A stretch of DNA of 41,938 bases from an uncultured Clostridia bacterium (GCA_944360115.1 CALVTH010000011.1:1-41938); one strand, 5' to 3'. Counted from the stretch's first letter, positions 25,350 through 34,634 are shown. Made by a program: numbers and translations. The notes: a model not told the origin generated them from the sequence alone.

Positions 25350-26348
25350 TCACTTCACGCACTGCAAAGCCGTGATTGCCGCGACGGCAACGATGTCCTC
25401 GGCGGTGCAACCGCGGGAGAGGTCGTTGACGGGAAGCGCGAGACCCTGCATTATGGGGCCGACCGCCATGCAGCCGCCGAAACGCTGTGCGAGTTTGTAG
25501 CCGATGTTGCCGGCGTCAAGGTTGGGGAACACGAGGACATTCGCCGCGCCCGCAACGCTGCTGCCGGGGGCTTTCTTCTCGGCGACGCTGCCGACTATCG
25601 CCGCGTCGAGCTGCAGCTCGCCGTCGACATCGATGTAGGGATGAGCCGCCTTGACGAGGGCGTACGCCGCGCGCACCTTGTCCACGGATTCGTGTTGCGC
25701 GCTGCCCTTGGTCGAGAAGGAAAGCATTGCGATTTTGGGCTCCACTTCGACAATCTGCTTGGCGCTGAAATACGCCGCCTGAACGATGTCGGCAAGCTGG
25801 CTTTCGGTGGGATAGGGAATGACGGCGCAGTCCGCGAAGATGAACGCGGGCGCGTGGGAATACTCGAATCCCTCGGGGGGTATCATGACGAAACAACTGG
25901 ACACGCTCTTGATGCCGGGAGCCGCCTTGATGACCTGGAACGCCGCGCGGGAGACATCGGCGGACGAGAACACCGCCCCGCCGACTACGCCGTCGACATC
26001 GCCGCACTTGAGCGCGGTGCAGGCGTAGAACATATTGTTGCCTTTTATGGTGCGGAGCGCGACCTCTTCGGTCATGCCCTTTTCCTTTCTGAGTTCGTAG
26101 AGTTTCTGGGCGTATTTCTCGACATGCTTGCCCTCGGCGGGATTCCAGAACCTGACGCCGTCGAACTTGAAATCGGGGCTGCTCTCCCTGATTTTCTTTT
26201 CGTCGCCGACGAGGACGACCTTGCATATTTTGTCGCGGGTGAGGATTTCCGCCGCTTTTGCGACGCGGGGGTCGTTGCCCTCGGCGAGGGCTATGGTTTT
26301 GCCGAGTTTTGCGGCGCGTTGCAGCAGGTGTTCGAGAAATGCGGACAT
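25350..26348 (-). CDS. pta: Phosphate acetyltransferase
   Basis: The 332-aa short-form Pta makes acetyl phosphate from acetyl-CoA. The start at 26348 ([17 protein letters not shown]) has AAGGAG upstream; an ATG 15 nt earlier lacks a site. Motifs are [53 protein letters not shown] sequence near the C-terminus and [14 protein letters not shown]. It is first in pta-ackA and divergent from tmcAL. Confidence 0.97.
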   Translation of the reverse strand: MSAFLEHLLQRAAKLGKTIALAEGNDPRVAKAAEILTRDKICKVVLVGDEKKIRESSPDFKFDGVRFWNPAEGKHVEKYAQKLYELRKEKGMTEEVALRTIKGNNMFYACTALKCGDVDGVVGGAVFSSADVSRAAFQVIKAAPGIKSVSSCFVMIPPEGFEYSHAPAFIFADCAVIPYPTESQLADIVQAAYFSAKQIVEVEPKIAMLSFSTKGSAQHESVDKVRAAYALVKAAHPYIDVDGELQLDAAIVGSVAEKKAPGSSVAGAANVLVFPNLDAGNIGYKLAQRFGGCMAVGPIMQGLALPVNDLSRGCTAEDIVAVAAITALQCVK

Positions 26349-26390
26349 ATTGACTCCTTGCAAAATTCGCTATGTGTTTTCCGTTTTTGT

Positions 26391-26419
26391 TTGATTTATC
26401 TTCGGACGGGATATATTAT
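26391..26419 (+). promoter_or_regulatory. Promoter of tmcAL
   Basis: TTGATT (26391-26396), 17 bp, TATTAT (26414-26419). The expected leader is about 37 nt with GAGGAG before the TTG start. Confidence 0.72.
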
Positions 26420-26443
26420 AGAACCGTACAGTCCAAAAAGCAA
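26416..26443 (-). promoter_or_regulatory. Promoter of pta-ackA
   Basis: On the minus strand TTGCTT (26443-26438), 16 bp, TATAAT (26421-26416). The -10 elements of the two divergent promoters overlap by 4 bp. Confidence 0.6.
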
Positions 26444-26462
26444 GAAATCAGAGGAGTCGATT

Positions 26463-27560
26463 TTGAAAATCACCGCCGTAATCGCGGAATACAATCCGCT
26501 GCACAACGGGCATTTCAAGATGCTGAAAAAGGCGCGCCGCGAGACCAAACCCGACGCGCTCGTCGTGGTTATGAGCGGCAGTTTCACGGAGCGCGGCGAC
26601 ATCTGCGTCGCCGACAAATACACCCGCGCCGCGTGGGCAATCGAAGCCGGCGCCGACCTCGTGCTCGAACTGCCCACCGTCTACACCGTCGCCCCCGCGC
26701 AACGCTTTGCCGAAGGCGCCGTCAAGACGCTCTCAATGCTCGGGGAATTCACCCTCTGCTTCGGCAGCGAGACCAAGGAACTGGAGGAACTCAGTTATGT
26801 CGCCGAGTTTATGCAAAGCGAATCGCGCGATATGCAGTTCATGCTCCGCGACTATCTCTCGCAGGGCTACTCCGTCGCCAAGTCGCGCACCCTCGCCCTC
26901 GAACGCATAAGCCCCGACATAGCCAACCTCGTGCAGTCGCCCAACAACATTCTCGGCGTCGAATACATCAAGGCGGGCTCGAAATACGGCGGGAAAATAT
27001 CCTTCCACAGCATCGAGCGCAAACCCGACAACAACAAGACGATAGTCTGCTCCACCAAGATTCGCGCACTTATGGAGGCGGGCAAGGACTACTCGGCCTT
27101 CGTGCCCGAATTCGTGCACATCGAACATCCGACCAGCACGGAAAAATACGGCACGGTGTCCACCTACTCCCTGCGCACCAAGACCGTGGACAGGCTCGCC
27201 GAACTTGCGGGCATTTCGGAAGGCATGGAGAACAGAATAGTCAAGACGGAGTTCAACACCCTCGAAGAATTCCTGCGGCTGACCACCCGTCGCTATACCC
27301 GCTCCACCATAAAACGCATTGCAGCGTCCGCCACCTGCGACATCACCAAGGAACTGGTCTCCCTCGCCGCGGCGGAAAAGCCGTACACCACCGTGCTTGC
27401 GGTCTCCGAAAAAAAGAAGAAGGCTTTGTTTCCTCTGCTGGCGGCCTCGGACGGCTACTTTTTCTTCAAGCCGTCGGACTGCCCCGCGGATCATCCCGTG
27501 CGCCCCTTGGTCGACCTCGACGAGCGCGCGGCTAAGATACTGAAGTTGTGCCAGCCCTGA
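26463..27560 (+). CDS. tmcAL: tRNA(Met) cytidine acetate ligase TmcAL (YlbM)
   Basis: The 365-aa nucleotidyltransferase-fold enzyme uses acetate and ATP to make N4-acetylcytidine at the wobble base of elongator tRNA-Met. The start is a TTG at 26463 with GAGGAG 6-7 nt upstream. The motif AEYNPLHNGHFKML (HNGH nucleotide-binding) is at residues 8-21, and VMSGSFTERGD and STKIRALMEAGKDYS follow. The C-terminal part from about residue 280 is the family's helical domain. It shares its promoter region with pta-ackA. Confidence 0.93.
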   Translation: MKITAVIAEYNPLHNGHFKMLKKARRETKPDALVVVMSGSFTERGDICVADKYTRAAWAIEAGADLVLELPTVYTVAPAQRFAEGAVKTLSMLGEFTLCFGSETKELEELSYVAEFMQSESRDMQFMLRDYLSQGYSVAKSRTLALERISPDIANLVQSPNNILGVEYIKAGSKYGGKISFHSIERKPDNNKTIVCSTKIRALMEAGKDYSAFVPEFVHIEHPTSTEKYGTVSTYSLRTKTVDRLAELAGISEGMENRIVKTEFNTLEEFLRLTTRRYTRSTIKRIAASATCDITKELVSLAAAEKPYTTVLAVSEKKKKALFPLLAASDGYFFFKPSDCPADHPVRPLVDLDERAAKILKLCQP

Positions 27561-27666
27561 CCGTCAACTCTCAAAAGCGAGGGTTTATTTGTACAAAAGC
27601 GCGTGCCGAAGTCCGTTTTAGGCACGACTACGACACTTCCGCACTTTTTCGTCAAGGAGGAATATC

Positions 27667-30075
27667 ATGGGTCTCAAACAGAAAATCGTCTCGTCGGTAA
27701 CCCGCACCGTCTCCCGCCTTATGGGCGGTCTCTCGCAGGACGAGAGCGGCGGAACGCTGTCCGCCGAGCCCTTTGAGGGTATGCCCGAAGCGGCGCGGAA
27801 AATGGCGGCGGAAGGCTCCGTTCTGCTCGTGAACGACGGAGTGCTTCCCCTCTCGCCCGATTGCAATGTCGCTCTTTTCGGCAGGGTGCAGACGGACTGG
27901 TTCCATGTCGGATACGGCTCGGGCGGCGATGTCCGCACCCCCTATCTCGTCTCCCCCGTCGAAGGACTTTCGAACGCGGGCGTCAGGCTGGATTCCGTGT
28001 TGCTCGACAAATACGCCGCCTTTGCCGCGGAATATCCCGCCGACCACGGTTTCTGGGGGCACTGGCCATACTCTCACCCCGAAATGCCTGTTTCCGACGA
28101 GGAAGTGCGCGCGGCTGCCGAGCGCAACTCCGTTGCCGTCGTGTGCATAGGACGCTCGGCGGGAGAGGACCGCGACAACAAACCCCTGCGCGGCAGTTAT
28201 TATCTGACTTACGAGGAAGAAAAACTGCTGAAGCAGGTCACTTCGGCTTTCGCCAAAACCGTCGTCGTGCTCGACATCGGCGCGATTATGGATATGTCGT
28301 GGTGCAGAAAATACCCCGTCTCCGCCCTGCTCGTCGTGTGGCAAGGCGGCATGGAAGCGGGCAACGCCCTTGCCGACATACTCACGGGCAAATCCGAGCC
28401 CGGCGGCAGACTGACCGACACCGTCGCCGTCCGTCTGTCCTACTATCCCTCCACATCCGATTTCGGCGGCAAACAGTTCAACAACTATTCCGAGGACATC
28501 TATGTCGGCTACCGCTATTTCGAGACTTTCGCGCCGGAAAAGGTGCTCTTCCCCTTCGGCGCGGGCATGGGTTACACGACATTCATGAGCGACCCGCTCT
28601 CTTTCACTCTGGACGGCACGAAGGTTACGGCGAGAGTGCGCACCGTCAACACGGGCGAACGCGCGGGACGCGAGGTGGTGCAACTATATATGCGCACCCC
28701 GTCCGTCAGGATTCCCACCCCGCACAGGGTGCTTGCGGCGTTTGCCAAAACGCCCGTCGTCGCACCCGCGGAAAGCGTGGAAACCGTGCTGAAATTAGAC
28801 CTTTGTGACTTCGCTTCCTTCGACGAGAGGACGAGCCGCTATATCCTCGAAGAGGGCGAATATTCCTTCTTCCTCGGCGGCGATGTGCGCTCCGCGCTTC
28901 CCGCGGGCGGCGTTTTCCTCGACGGCAACTATTACAAACAGGTGACTTCCGCCGCCGCGCCCGTAAGACGGTTTTCCAGGCTCACCGAACGCAACGGAAA
29001 ACCCGTGCGCGAGTCCGTGCCTCTCTCCAAAGTCAGACTGCGCGACCGCATACTGGACAACATTCCGTCCGTGCTCCCCTCCTGCAAGCAAACCGTCACC
29101 CTCGACGATGTGCGCGCGGGCAGACACACCCTCGAACAGTTTGTCGCAACGCTCACCTTCGACGAACTGGAAGCCATATCCCGCGGCGACTTCGTCATGA
29201 ACAGTCCTCTGGGCACGGAAGGCAACGCGGGCGTGCTGGGCGGCACTTCGCAATCCCTGCGCGACAAGGGAGTGCCTGCGGTGACCACCACCGACGGGCC
29301 GTCGGGACTCAGACTCAAGGCTTCCTGCTCGCTGCTGCCCTCGGCGGCCGTGCTCGCCTGCTCGTGGGACGAGGAAGGTGTGCGCAATCTGTGCGCCCTG
29401 CTCGGCAAAGAGATGTGCGAAAAAGGCTCCGATGTCATTCTCGCCCCCGGGATGAATATACACCGCAATCCCCTTTGCGGACGCAATTTCGAATATTTCT
29501 CGGAGGACCCGCTCGTCACGGGCAAAATCGCGGCGGCGTATGTGCGCGGCGTGCAGTCCTCGCCCGTCTCAGCCTGCCCAAAGCATTTCGCGTGCAACAA
29601 TCAGGAGGTGCGCCGCTGCTTCAACGACTCCCGCGTGTCGGAGCGCGCCCTGCGCGAAATCTATCTCAAAGGCTTCGAAATAGTCGTAAAAGAGGCAAAA
29701 CCGCACTTTATAATGACCTCTTACAACAAGATAAACGGCGTGTGGGGGCACTACAATTACGACCTGTGCACCACCGTTCTGCGCGGCGAATGGGGTTATC
29801 GCGGAGCCGTGATGACGGACTGGTGGATGCGCTATTCGTTCAGCCCCGAATTCCCGTCCGTGCGCGACAACGGCTATCGCGTGCGCGCGCAAGTCGATAT
29901 ACTTATGCCGGGCGGCAAACGCTTCGGGAAACGCAAATCCGACGGCACCCTGCTGGAAAGCGTGGGCAAACGCGACGGAATGACCCTTGCGGAAATGCAG
30001 CGCACCGCCCTCAATGTGCTGCGCGCCGTTCTCCCCCTCGACACGGCGGACAAGAGGAAAAAGGACAACGGTTGA
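27667..30075 (+). CDS. Glycoside hydrolase family 3 protein with permuted domains
   Basis: The 802-aa protein has the usually C-terminal GH3 parts first: an alpha/beta sandwich (about 40-300; AAEGSVLLVNDGVLPL, CIGRSAGEDRD with a likely acid/base Glu) and a fibronectin-like domain (about 310-400; AGREVVQLYMRTP). The TIM barrel follows (about 480-790; TTDGPSGLRL, CPKHFACNNQEVRR) with nucleophile Asp in VMTDWW. This order is known from some rumen and clostridial beta-glucosidases. There is no signal peptide, so it acts on imported oligosaccharides. AAGGAGG precedes the ATG. No clear promoter is seen in the 106 bp after tmcAL, so read-through from there is possible. Confidence 0.93.
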   Translation: MGLKQKIVSSVTRTVSRLMGGLSQDESGGTLSAEPFEGMPEAARKMAAEGSVLLVNDGVLPLSPDCNVALFGRVQTDWFHVGYGSGGDVRTPYLVSPVEGLSNAGVRLDSVLLDKYAAFAAEYPADHGFWGHWPYSHPEMPVSDEEVRAAAERNSVAVVCIGRSAGEDRDNKPLRGSYYLTYEEEKLLKQVTSAFAKTVVVLDIGAIMDMSWCRKYPVSALLVVWQGGMEAGNALADILTGKSEPGGRLTDTVAVRLSYYPSTSDFGGKQFNNYSEDIYVGYRYFETFAPEKVLFPFGAGMGYTTFMSDPLSFTLDGTKVTARVRTVNTGERAGREVVQLYMRTPSVRIPTPHRVLAAFAKTPVVAPAESVETVLKLDLCDFASFDERTSRYILEEGEYSFFLGGDVRSALPAGGVFLDGNYYKQVTSAAAPVRRFSRLTERNGKPVRESVPLSKVRLRDRILDNIPSVLPSCKQTVTLDDVRAGRHTLEQFVATLTFDELEAISRGDFVMNSPLGTEGNAGVLGGTSQSLRDKGVPAVTTTDGPSGLRLKASCSLLPSAAVLACSWDEEGVRNLCALLGKEMCEKGSDVILAPGMNIHRNPLCGRNFEYFSEDPLVTGKIAAAYVRGVQSSPVSACPKHFACNNQEVRRCFNDSRVSERALREIYLKGFEIVVKEAKPHFIMTSYNKINGVWGHYNYDLCTTVLRGEWGYRGAVMTDWWMRYSFSPEFPSVRDNGYRVRAQVDILMPGGKRFGKRKSDGTLLESVGKRDGMTLAEMQRTALNVLRAVLPLDTADKRKKDNG

Positions 30076-30182
30076 CGGCGCAACCCGGGAGGACGCGCCG
30101 TGAAACGGCGTCGGCACGACCGACAATCCGCGCCCGACGACGCAAGCGCGGCGGCGCCGCGGTCACGCCGATCGAAGACACC

Positions 30183-30210
30183 CGAAAGGACGGCAAACGC
30201 CGTCCTTTCG
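30183..30210 (+). terminator. Strong stem-loop after the GH3 gene
   Basis: CGAAAGGACGGC and GCCGTCCTTTCG form a perfect 12-bp stem with an AAAC loop. The tail (CTTAATAG) is poor in T, so it may end or only stabilise the transcript. Confidence 0.65.
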
Positions 30211-30262
30211 CTTAATAGCGTTCGGACAACAAATTTCGGCGTCGGGCGGCATATATTACGGT

Positions 30263-31345
30263 GTGAAAAAGGCTGTTCCCGTCGTCGCCGTCACCCTGTT
30301 CATGGTGCTTATTGCCGCAAGACCCGCCTATTTTTCGGCGTCGGCAGCGCGCGGGCTGGCGCTGTTTGCCACATCGGTGTTGCCCGCGGTCTTTCCGTTC
30401 TTCTTCTGCTCCACTTTTCTGACCGCTATGGGCGCGGCGCAGGCGTTGTCGAAACTGGGCGCAAAACCCGTGCGAGTGCTGTTCAACGCCCCGCCCGAGG
30501 GGGCGTATGCCCTGACTATGTCAATGCTGAGCGGCTACCCCGTGGGCGCGGCGGTGACTTCCGACCTCTACGAGCGCAATGTGATAGACGGCAAATCGGC
30601 GCGCAAAATCTCGTCTTTCGCTTCGACATCTGGTCCGTCTTTCGTCCTGGGCACCGTCGGCGGCGTGCTGTTCGACTCGGCGGCGGTGGGCGCGCTGTTG
30701 CTTGCGGCGCACTTTCTTTCGGCGCTGTCGGTGGGCGTGTTGTTCCGCGGACGACTGGTCGATCGCACACCACGGAGGAAACGCGCGCGCAAAAGCGCAA
30801 TCAACGACCACGGCAAAAACACGGGCGGGGAATACGCGCGTGACGGCGCGACCGCAAAAGACGGCGGATTGCAAAACTCCCCTGCCCGGACGGCAAGGCG
30901 CGCGACGGTGCAGACGCTGGACACCGACGCCGCCCTCGGCGACAGCATACGGTCGTCCACGCTCGCAATGCTCGCCGTCGGCGGATATGTCGTCCTCGGC
31001 AATATGCTGGTGGACGCGCTGTCGCTCACGGGTATCGAGAGCGTGCTCCGCGCGCAGTTGCCCGCTCAGGCGGCGCAGGCGATTCTGGCTTTCGTATTCG
31101 GCGCGGTGGAGATGACGCGGGGATGTCTCACCGCCGCGGATGTGTCCTCTCTCCCGCTGGCGGCGGCGACGGCTTCGGCGTGCATATCCTTCGGCGGGCT
31201 GTCCGTAATGCTGCAAAGTCACGCGTTTTTGTCGCGGTGCGGAATAAGACTTCCGTCGATATTGCTCCGCAAATCCGTGCAGGCGGCGGTATCCTTCGGA
31301 GCGACATATTTAATATTTCTATGTTTTCAACAATTTCTGACATAA
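30263..31345 (+). CDS. ylbJ: Sporulation integral membrane protein YlbJ-like
   Basis: The 360-aa polytopic membrane protein has the YlbJ patterns MLSGYPVGAAVTSDLY (about residue 90) and STSGPSFVLGTVGG (about 120), with a charged cytoplasmic loop (about 165-230) rich in Arg/Lys. YlbJ is needed for spore formation in Bacillus and belongs to the nucleoside-gate-like group. The start is a GTG at 30263 without a ribosome site; a -10-like CATATATT ends 5 nt before it, so the message may be nearly leaderless or the promoter of sigma-E type. Both are inference. Confidence 0.85.
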   Translation: MKKAVPVVAVTLFMVLIAARPAYFSASAARGLALFATSVLPAVFPFFFCSTFLTAMGAAQALSKLGAKPVRVLFNAPPEGAYALTMSMLSGYPVGAAVTSDLYERNVIDGKSARKISSFASTSGPSFVLGTVGGVLFDSAAVGALLLAAHFLSALSVGVLFRGRLVDRTPRRKRARKSAINDHGKNTGGEYARDGATAKDGGLQNSPARTARRATVQTLDTDAALGDSIRSSTLAMLAVGGYVVLGNMLVDALSLTGIESVLRAQLPAQAAQAILAFVFGAVEMTRGCLTAADVSSLPLAAATASACISFGGLSVMLQSHAFLSRCGIRLPSILLRKSVQAAVSFGATYLIFLCFQQFLT

Positions 31346-31349
31346 TATA

Positions 31350-31379
31350 TTGACTATCGCCGAAGCGTGCACTTATGCT
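31350..31379 (+). promoter_or_regulatory. Probable promoter of the sigma-region-4-like gene
   Basis: TTGACT (31350-31355), 18 bp, TATGCT (31374-31379), lying 4 bp after the ylbJ stop. Confidence 0.5.
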
Positions 31380-31422
31380 GTCACCAAAGAGGGGGTTTTC
31401 TCTCAATATCGGAGGATAAAAA

Positions 31423-31911
31423 ATGTTGAAAAATTGGAGCAACATTGCACTTGTTGCCGTTTCGCGTACGCAAAAAATGCTGGACGACCTCGATTTTGCC
31501 TTTAATTCGCGGTTATCGTCCACTTTCGGGAGTATTCACCTGAAAAACGGAGTAACCACCGAACAACTAATTGGTGAAATGTTGAAAATCAACGATTGCA
31601 AGCGAAAAATCGTCGAAATGAAAGCCGCGGTGGAAGCCGCGCTCGACTGTCTGGACGACAACAACCGACAGACCCTGAAAAAGCGATTGCTGGACAAGAT
31701 GTCGTTCAGGGAAATCGCAGACGATGACGGCGTGTCGCTCCGCACGGCGTTCCGCCGTTTCGAAAACGCGCAAATGGCTTTTCTCAGGGCGTTGCGCCGC
31801 CAGGGATACAACGAAGAGAGAATGAAAAAAGAGTTCGCCGAAGTTCCCCAACTCGCCGCTGTAGCCGAACGGCTTGGCGGCGAAAACTATTTTGTGGCAA
31901 GCAGGGAGTGA
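31423..31911 (+). CDS. Sigma-70 region 4-like helix-turn-helix protein, unknown role
   Basis: The 162-aa soluble protein is not assignable to a named family. Residues about 50-75 look like a coiled helix. Residues about 76-120 (LDDNNRQTLKKRLLDKMSFR, then EIADDDGVSLRTAFRRFENA) look like a sigma region 4 / YlxM-type helix-turn-helix. GGAGG lies 7 nt before the ATG. There is no region 2, so it is not a full sigma factor. Base composition at its start is more AT-rich than the neighbours. Its stop codon lies in the first unit of a degenerate tandem repeat. It could be a transcription regulator or a small mobile-element-derived regulator. Confidence 0.7.
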   Translation: MLKNWSNIALVAVSRTQKMLDDLDFAFNSRLSSTFGSIHLKNGVTTEQLIGEMLKINDCKRKIVEMKAAVEAALDCLDDNNRQTLKKRLLDKMSFREIADDDGVSLRTAFRRFENAQMAFLRALRRQGYNEERMKKEFAEVPQLAAVAERLGGENYFVASRE

Positions 31912-32010
31912 GTCGCGTTGCCGTACACTTTGCGACAAGCCGAGAGCAAGCCGCGCTGCCGTACCCTGTTATGGCAATCAAATGAGGCAGCCGCGTTGCC
32001 GCGACAGCAC
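31897..32010 (+). repeat. Degenerate tandem repeat, about three units of 38-40 bp
   Basis: The core GYCGCGYTGCCGYRM recurs at 31912, 31950 and 31990, each preceded by a GRCAAKC-like element. The first unit spans the stop codon of the preceding gene. No spacer-repeat structure of a CRISPR is present. Confidence 0.6.
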
Positions 32011-32066
32011 TGCGAATCAAAGCCGCGCGTGCTGTCGGGGCGCGCTCCCGCAATGCCGACTCAAAG

Positions 32067-32094
32067 GGAAAGGCGCCCCGTTGGGCGCCTTTCC
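32067..32094. terminator. Stem-loop between convergent genes
   Basis: GGAAAGGCGCCC and GGGCGCCTTTCC form a perfect 12-bp stem with a CGTT loop. It sits between the sigma-like gene (plus) and the sugar isomerase gene (minus) and probably ends both, though the tails are short in T. Confidence 0.7.
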
Positions 32095-32160
32095 GATTGA
32101 ACCGTTGTCCGTTCTTTGACCGTTGTCGGCTTGTGCGACTCCGCACGCACATCGTCGCGC

Positions 32161-32955
32161 TTATCTTGCGAAGCGCTTCATATAGTAGGCGTAATGCGCG
32201 AACACTATGCCTGCGTCCTCGAGTTCCTTGTTCCAACGCTTGACCCACTCGAAGGTGCAATATCCGTCGTAGCCGTTGTAGACGAGGGTTTCGATGGCTT
32301 CCTTGACGGGAACATTGCCGTAGCCCATCATCCTGTACGCCACTTTGCCTTTCTCGATAACGCTGTCCTTGAGGTGGACATATTTTATCCTGCCGCCGAG
32401 GTTGGCGACGGTGTCGGCTATGCTCTCGTCGTTGAAACGGTAGGGGTGATGCACATCCCACAGCGCGCCGCCCGCGCCGGTCTCGTCGAGGAAAGCCGCG
32501 AGTTTCGCGGTGTCGACGAAGAGTCCATTGGTCTCCATAAGCGGGGTCACGCCCGTGCCCTTCGCGTATTCGGTCACTTCGGCGTACTGTTTCTTGCACA
32601 GTTCGATGTCGCCGCCGTCGAAATAGGGTTTGTCGGTGGACATGACGCGGACGAACTCCGCACCCACTTTTGCGGCGAGGTCGATGTACGCCTTGGCTTC
32701 GTCGACGCTCTTGCCCTTGACGGTATGGTCGGCAAGCGCGGCACCCGAGGTGAGCATCGCGATCTTTATACCCGTGTCGTCAAGAAGTTTCCGCGTCTTT
32801 GCGAAATCCGTGGTCAGTTCGGGAGCGGCGGGAGCATAGATTTCACCGCCGATACCTCTTATTTCTATTGCGTCGTACCCGAGGTCTTTTGCGGCGGATA
32901 CTATGTCGCTGAACCGCCAGTCGGGGCATCCTATTGTCGAAAAACAGAGTTTCAT
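32161..32955 (-). CDS. Sugar phosphate isomerase/epimerase (xylose isomerase-like TIM barrel)
   Basis: The 264-aa protein belongs to the AP-endonuclease-2-like barrel family (IolE, hydroxypyruvate isomerase relatives). It begins MKLCFSTIGCPDWRF, has GYDAIEIRG, a likely metal-binding METNGLF, ALWDVHHPYRF, VHLKDSV and a final CTFEWVKRWNKEL. The substrate cannot be told from sequence. GGAGGAA precedes the ATG. It follows the acyl-CoA synthetase by 9 bp and is last in the transcript. Confidence 0.88.
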   Translation of the reverse strand: MKLCFSTIGCPDWRFSDIVSAAKDLGYDAIEIRGIGGEIYAPAAPELTTDFAKTRKLLDDTGIKIAMLTSGAALADHTVKGKSVDEAKAYIDLAAKVGAEFVRVMSTDKPYFDGGDIELCKKQYAEVTEYAKGTGVTPLMETNGLFVDTAKLAAFLDETGAGGALWDVHHPYRFNDESIADTVANLGGRIKYVHLKDSVIEKGKVAYRMMGYGNVPVKEAIETLVYNGYDGYCTFEWVKRWNKELEDAGIVFAHYAYYMKRFAR

Positions 32956-32964
32956 ATTTCCTCC

Positions 32965-34626
32965 TTATGCCGTCTCGATGTTGGCGGCTTCCTGCAATTT
33001 GAGGATTTCGATTGCCTCTTCGCGCAGCTTGAATTTCTGGATTTTGCCGCTTGCCGTCACGGGGAAGGCGTCCATGAAGCGGACGAAGCTCGGCACCTTG
33101 TGACGCGCCATGTGCGATTTGACGAGGTCCTTGACTTCCTGTTCGGTCATGGTTTCGCCCTTTTTGAGGATGATGCACGCCATGACCTCTTCGCCGTACT
33201 GTTTGCTGGGCACGCCGATGACCTGAACATCGCTGATCTTGTCGCAGGTGTAGAGGAATTCCTCGAGTTCCTTGGGATAGATGTTCTCGCCGCCGCGGAT
33301 AATCATATCCTTGATACGCCCGACGACCTTGTAATACCCTTCCTCGTCGACGGTGCAAAGGTCGCCGGTGTGCAACCACCCTTCCTCGTCGATGGCCTGC
33401 TTGGTGGCTTCGGGCATCTTGTAGTAGCCGCGCATGATGTTGTAGCCGCGCGCGACGAATTCGCCGGGAGTGCCCACGGGCACTTCCCGATTGGTCTCGG
33501 GGTCGACGATTTTACATTCCACACCGGGGAACGCCCTGCCGACCGTGGACACGCGCTTCTCGAGGGAATCCGTCGTGGTGGTCATGGTGCAACCGGGCGA
33601 CGCTTCGGTCTGCCCGAACACTATCACTATGTCGCGCATATTCATCTTGTCGACGACTTTCTTCATGACCTCTATGGGGCAAGGCGAACCCGCCATAATG
33701 CCCGTGCGCAGCGTGGAGAAATCGAACTGATCGAAAGAAGGATGTTCCAGAATTGCTATGAACATGGTGGGCACGCCGTGCACCGCCGTGCAGTGCGCCG
33801 TGCTGATTGCGTTCATGACGGGCACGGGACTGTAGGCCTCGACGGGCACCATGGTCGTGCCGTGAGTGACGCACGCCATGGTCGCAAGCACCAGCCCGAA
33901 GCAATGGAAGAAAGGCACGACTATGCACAGTTTGTCCTTTTCGGTGAAAGCCATGCCGTCGCCGATTGTCTTGCCGTTGTTGACGATGTTGTAGTGGGTG
34001 AGCATGACGCCCTTGGGGAATCCCGTCGTGCCCGAGGTGTACTGCATATTGATGACCTCGTGGCAATTAAGGCTCGCTTCCCTCTCGCGGAATTCGGCGT
34101 CGTCGAACTGCTCGCCCAGTTTCATGAGTTTTTCGAAACTCATCATACCCTGCGGAGTGTTGCCGTCGGCAAAGATTATCCTTTCGAGGAAAGGCAGCGC
34201 GGGGTGCGACACCTTGCCGTCGACGGCGGTCTTTATCTCGGGGACAAGTTCGTTGACTATATCCACATAGTTGCTGTCCTTGAATCCGCCCATCATCACG
34301 AGCACCTTGGTGTCGGACTGGGTGAGCAGATATTCCAGCTCGAAAATCTTGTAGTTGGTGTTGACGGTGACGAGGATTGCGCCGCACTTCGCCGCTCCGA
34401 AAAGCGTGAGCAGCCATTCGGGGATATTGGTCGCCCAGATAGCGACCTTGTCACCCTTCTTGACGCCGAGGGACATGAGTCCTTTGGCGACCTTGTCGGT
34501 GTCCTCGTCGAATTCGCGCCAGGTGCGCTTGTAGTTGCGGGTGGTATATTCCACCGCTATGGCGTCGGGCATATCGCAGGCAAGTCCGTTGATAATCTGC
34601 CCCAAAGTTTTTTCCGATGTTTGCAT
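32965..34626 (-). CDS. Acyl-CoA synthetase (AMP-binding, FadD-like)
   Basis: The 553-aa enzyme activates a carboxylic acid with ATP and CoA. Motifs are YTSGTTGFPKG (about residue 195), FGQTEASPG, GWLHTGDL, GRIKDMIIRGGENIYP and the C-terminal catalytic Lys in ASGKIQKFKLRE. No signal peptide is seen. The start MQTSEKTLGQI at 34626 has GAGG upstream, 8 bp after the pseudouridine synthase gene. Medium-chain or branched acids are possible substrates; this cannot be decided from sequence. Confidence 0.93.
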   Translation of the reverse strand: MQTSEKTLGQIINGLACDMPDAIAVEYTTRNYKRTWREFDEDTDKVAKGLMSLGVKKGDKVAIWATNIPEWLLTLFGAAKCGAILVTVNTNYKIFELEYLLTQSDTKVLVMMGGFKDSNYVDIVNELVPEIKTAVDGKVSHPALPFLERIIFADGNTPQGMMSFEKLMKLGEQFDDAEFREREASLNCHEVINMQYTSGTTGFPKGVMLTHYNIVNNGKTIGDGMAFTEKDKLCIVVPFFHCFGLVLATMACVTHGTTMVPVEAYSPVPVMNAISTAHCTAVHGVPTMFIAILEHPSFDQFDFSTLRTGIMAGSPCPIEVMKKVVDKMNMRDIVIVFGQTEASPGCTMTTTTDSLEKRVSTVGRAFPGVECKIVDPETNREVPVGTPGEFVARGYNIMRGYYKMPEATKQAIDEEGWLHTGDLCTVDEEGYYKVVGRIKDMIIRGGENIYPKELEEFLYTCDKISDVQVIGVPSKQYGEEVMACIILKKGETMTEQEVKDLVKSHMARHKVPSFVRFMDAFPVTASGKIQKFKLREEAIEILKLQEAANIETA

Positions 34627-34634
34627 ATATTCCT

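Noticed and set aside
30076..30182. A small gene between GH3 and ylbJ
   Set aside because: The open frames there lack a ribosome site and are low-complexity Arg/Ala sequence; only the stem-loop at 30183-30210 is supported.
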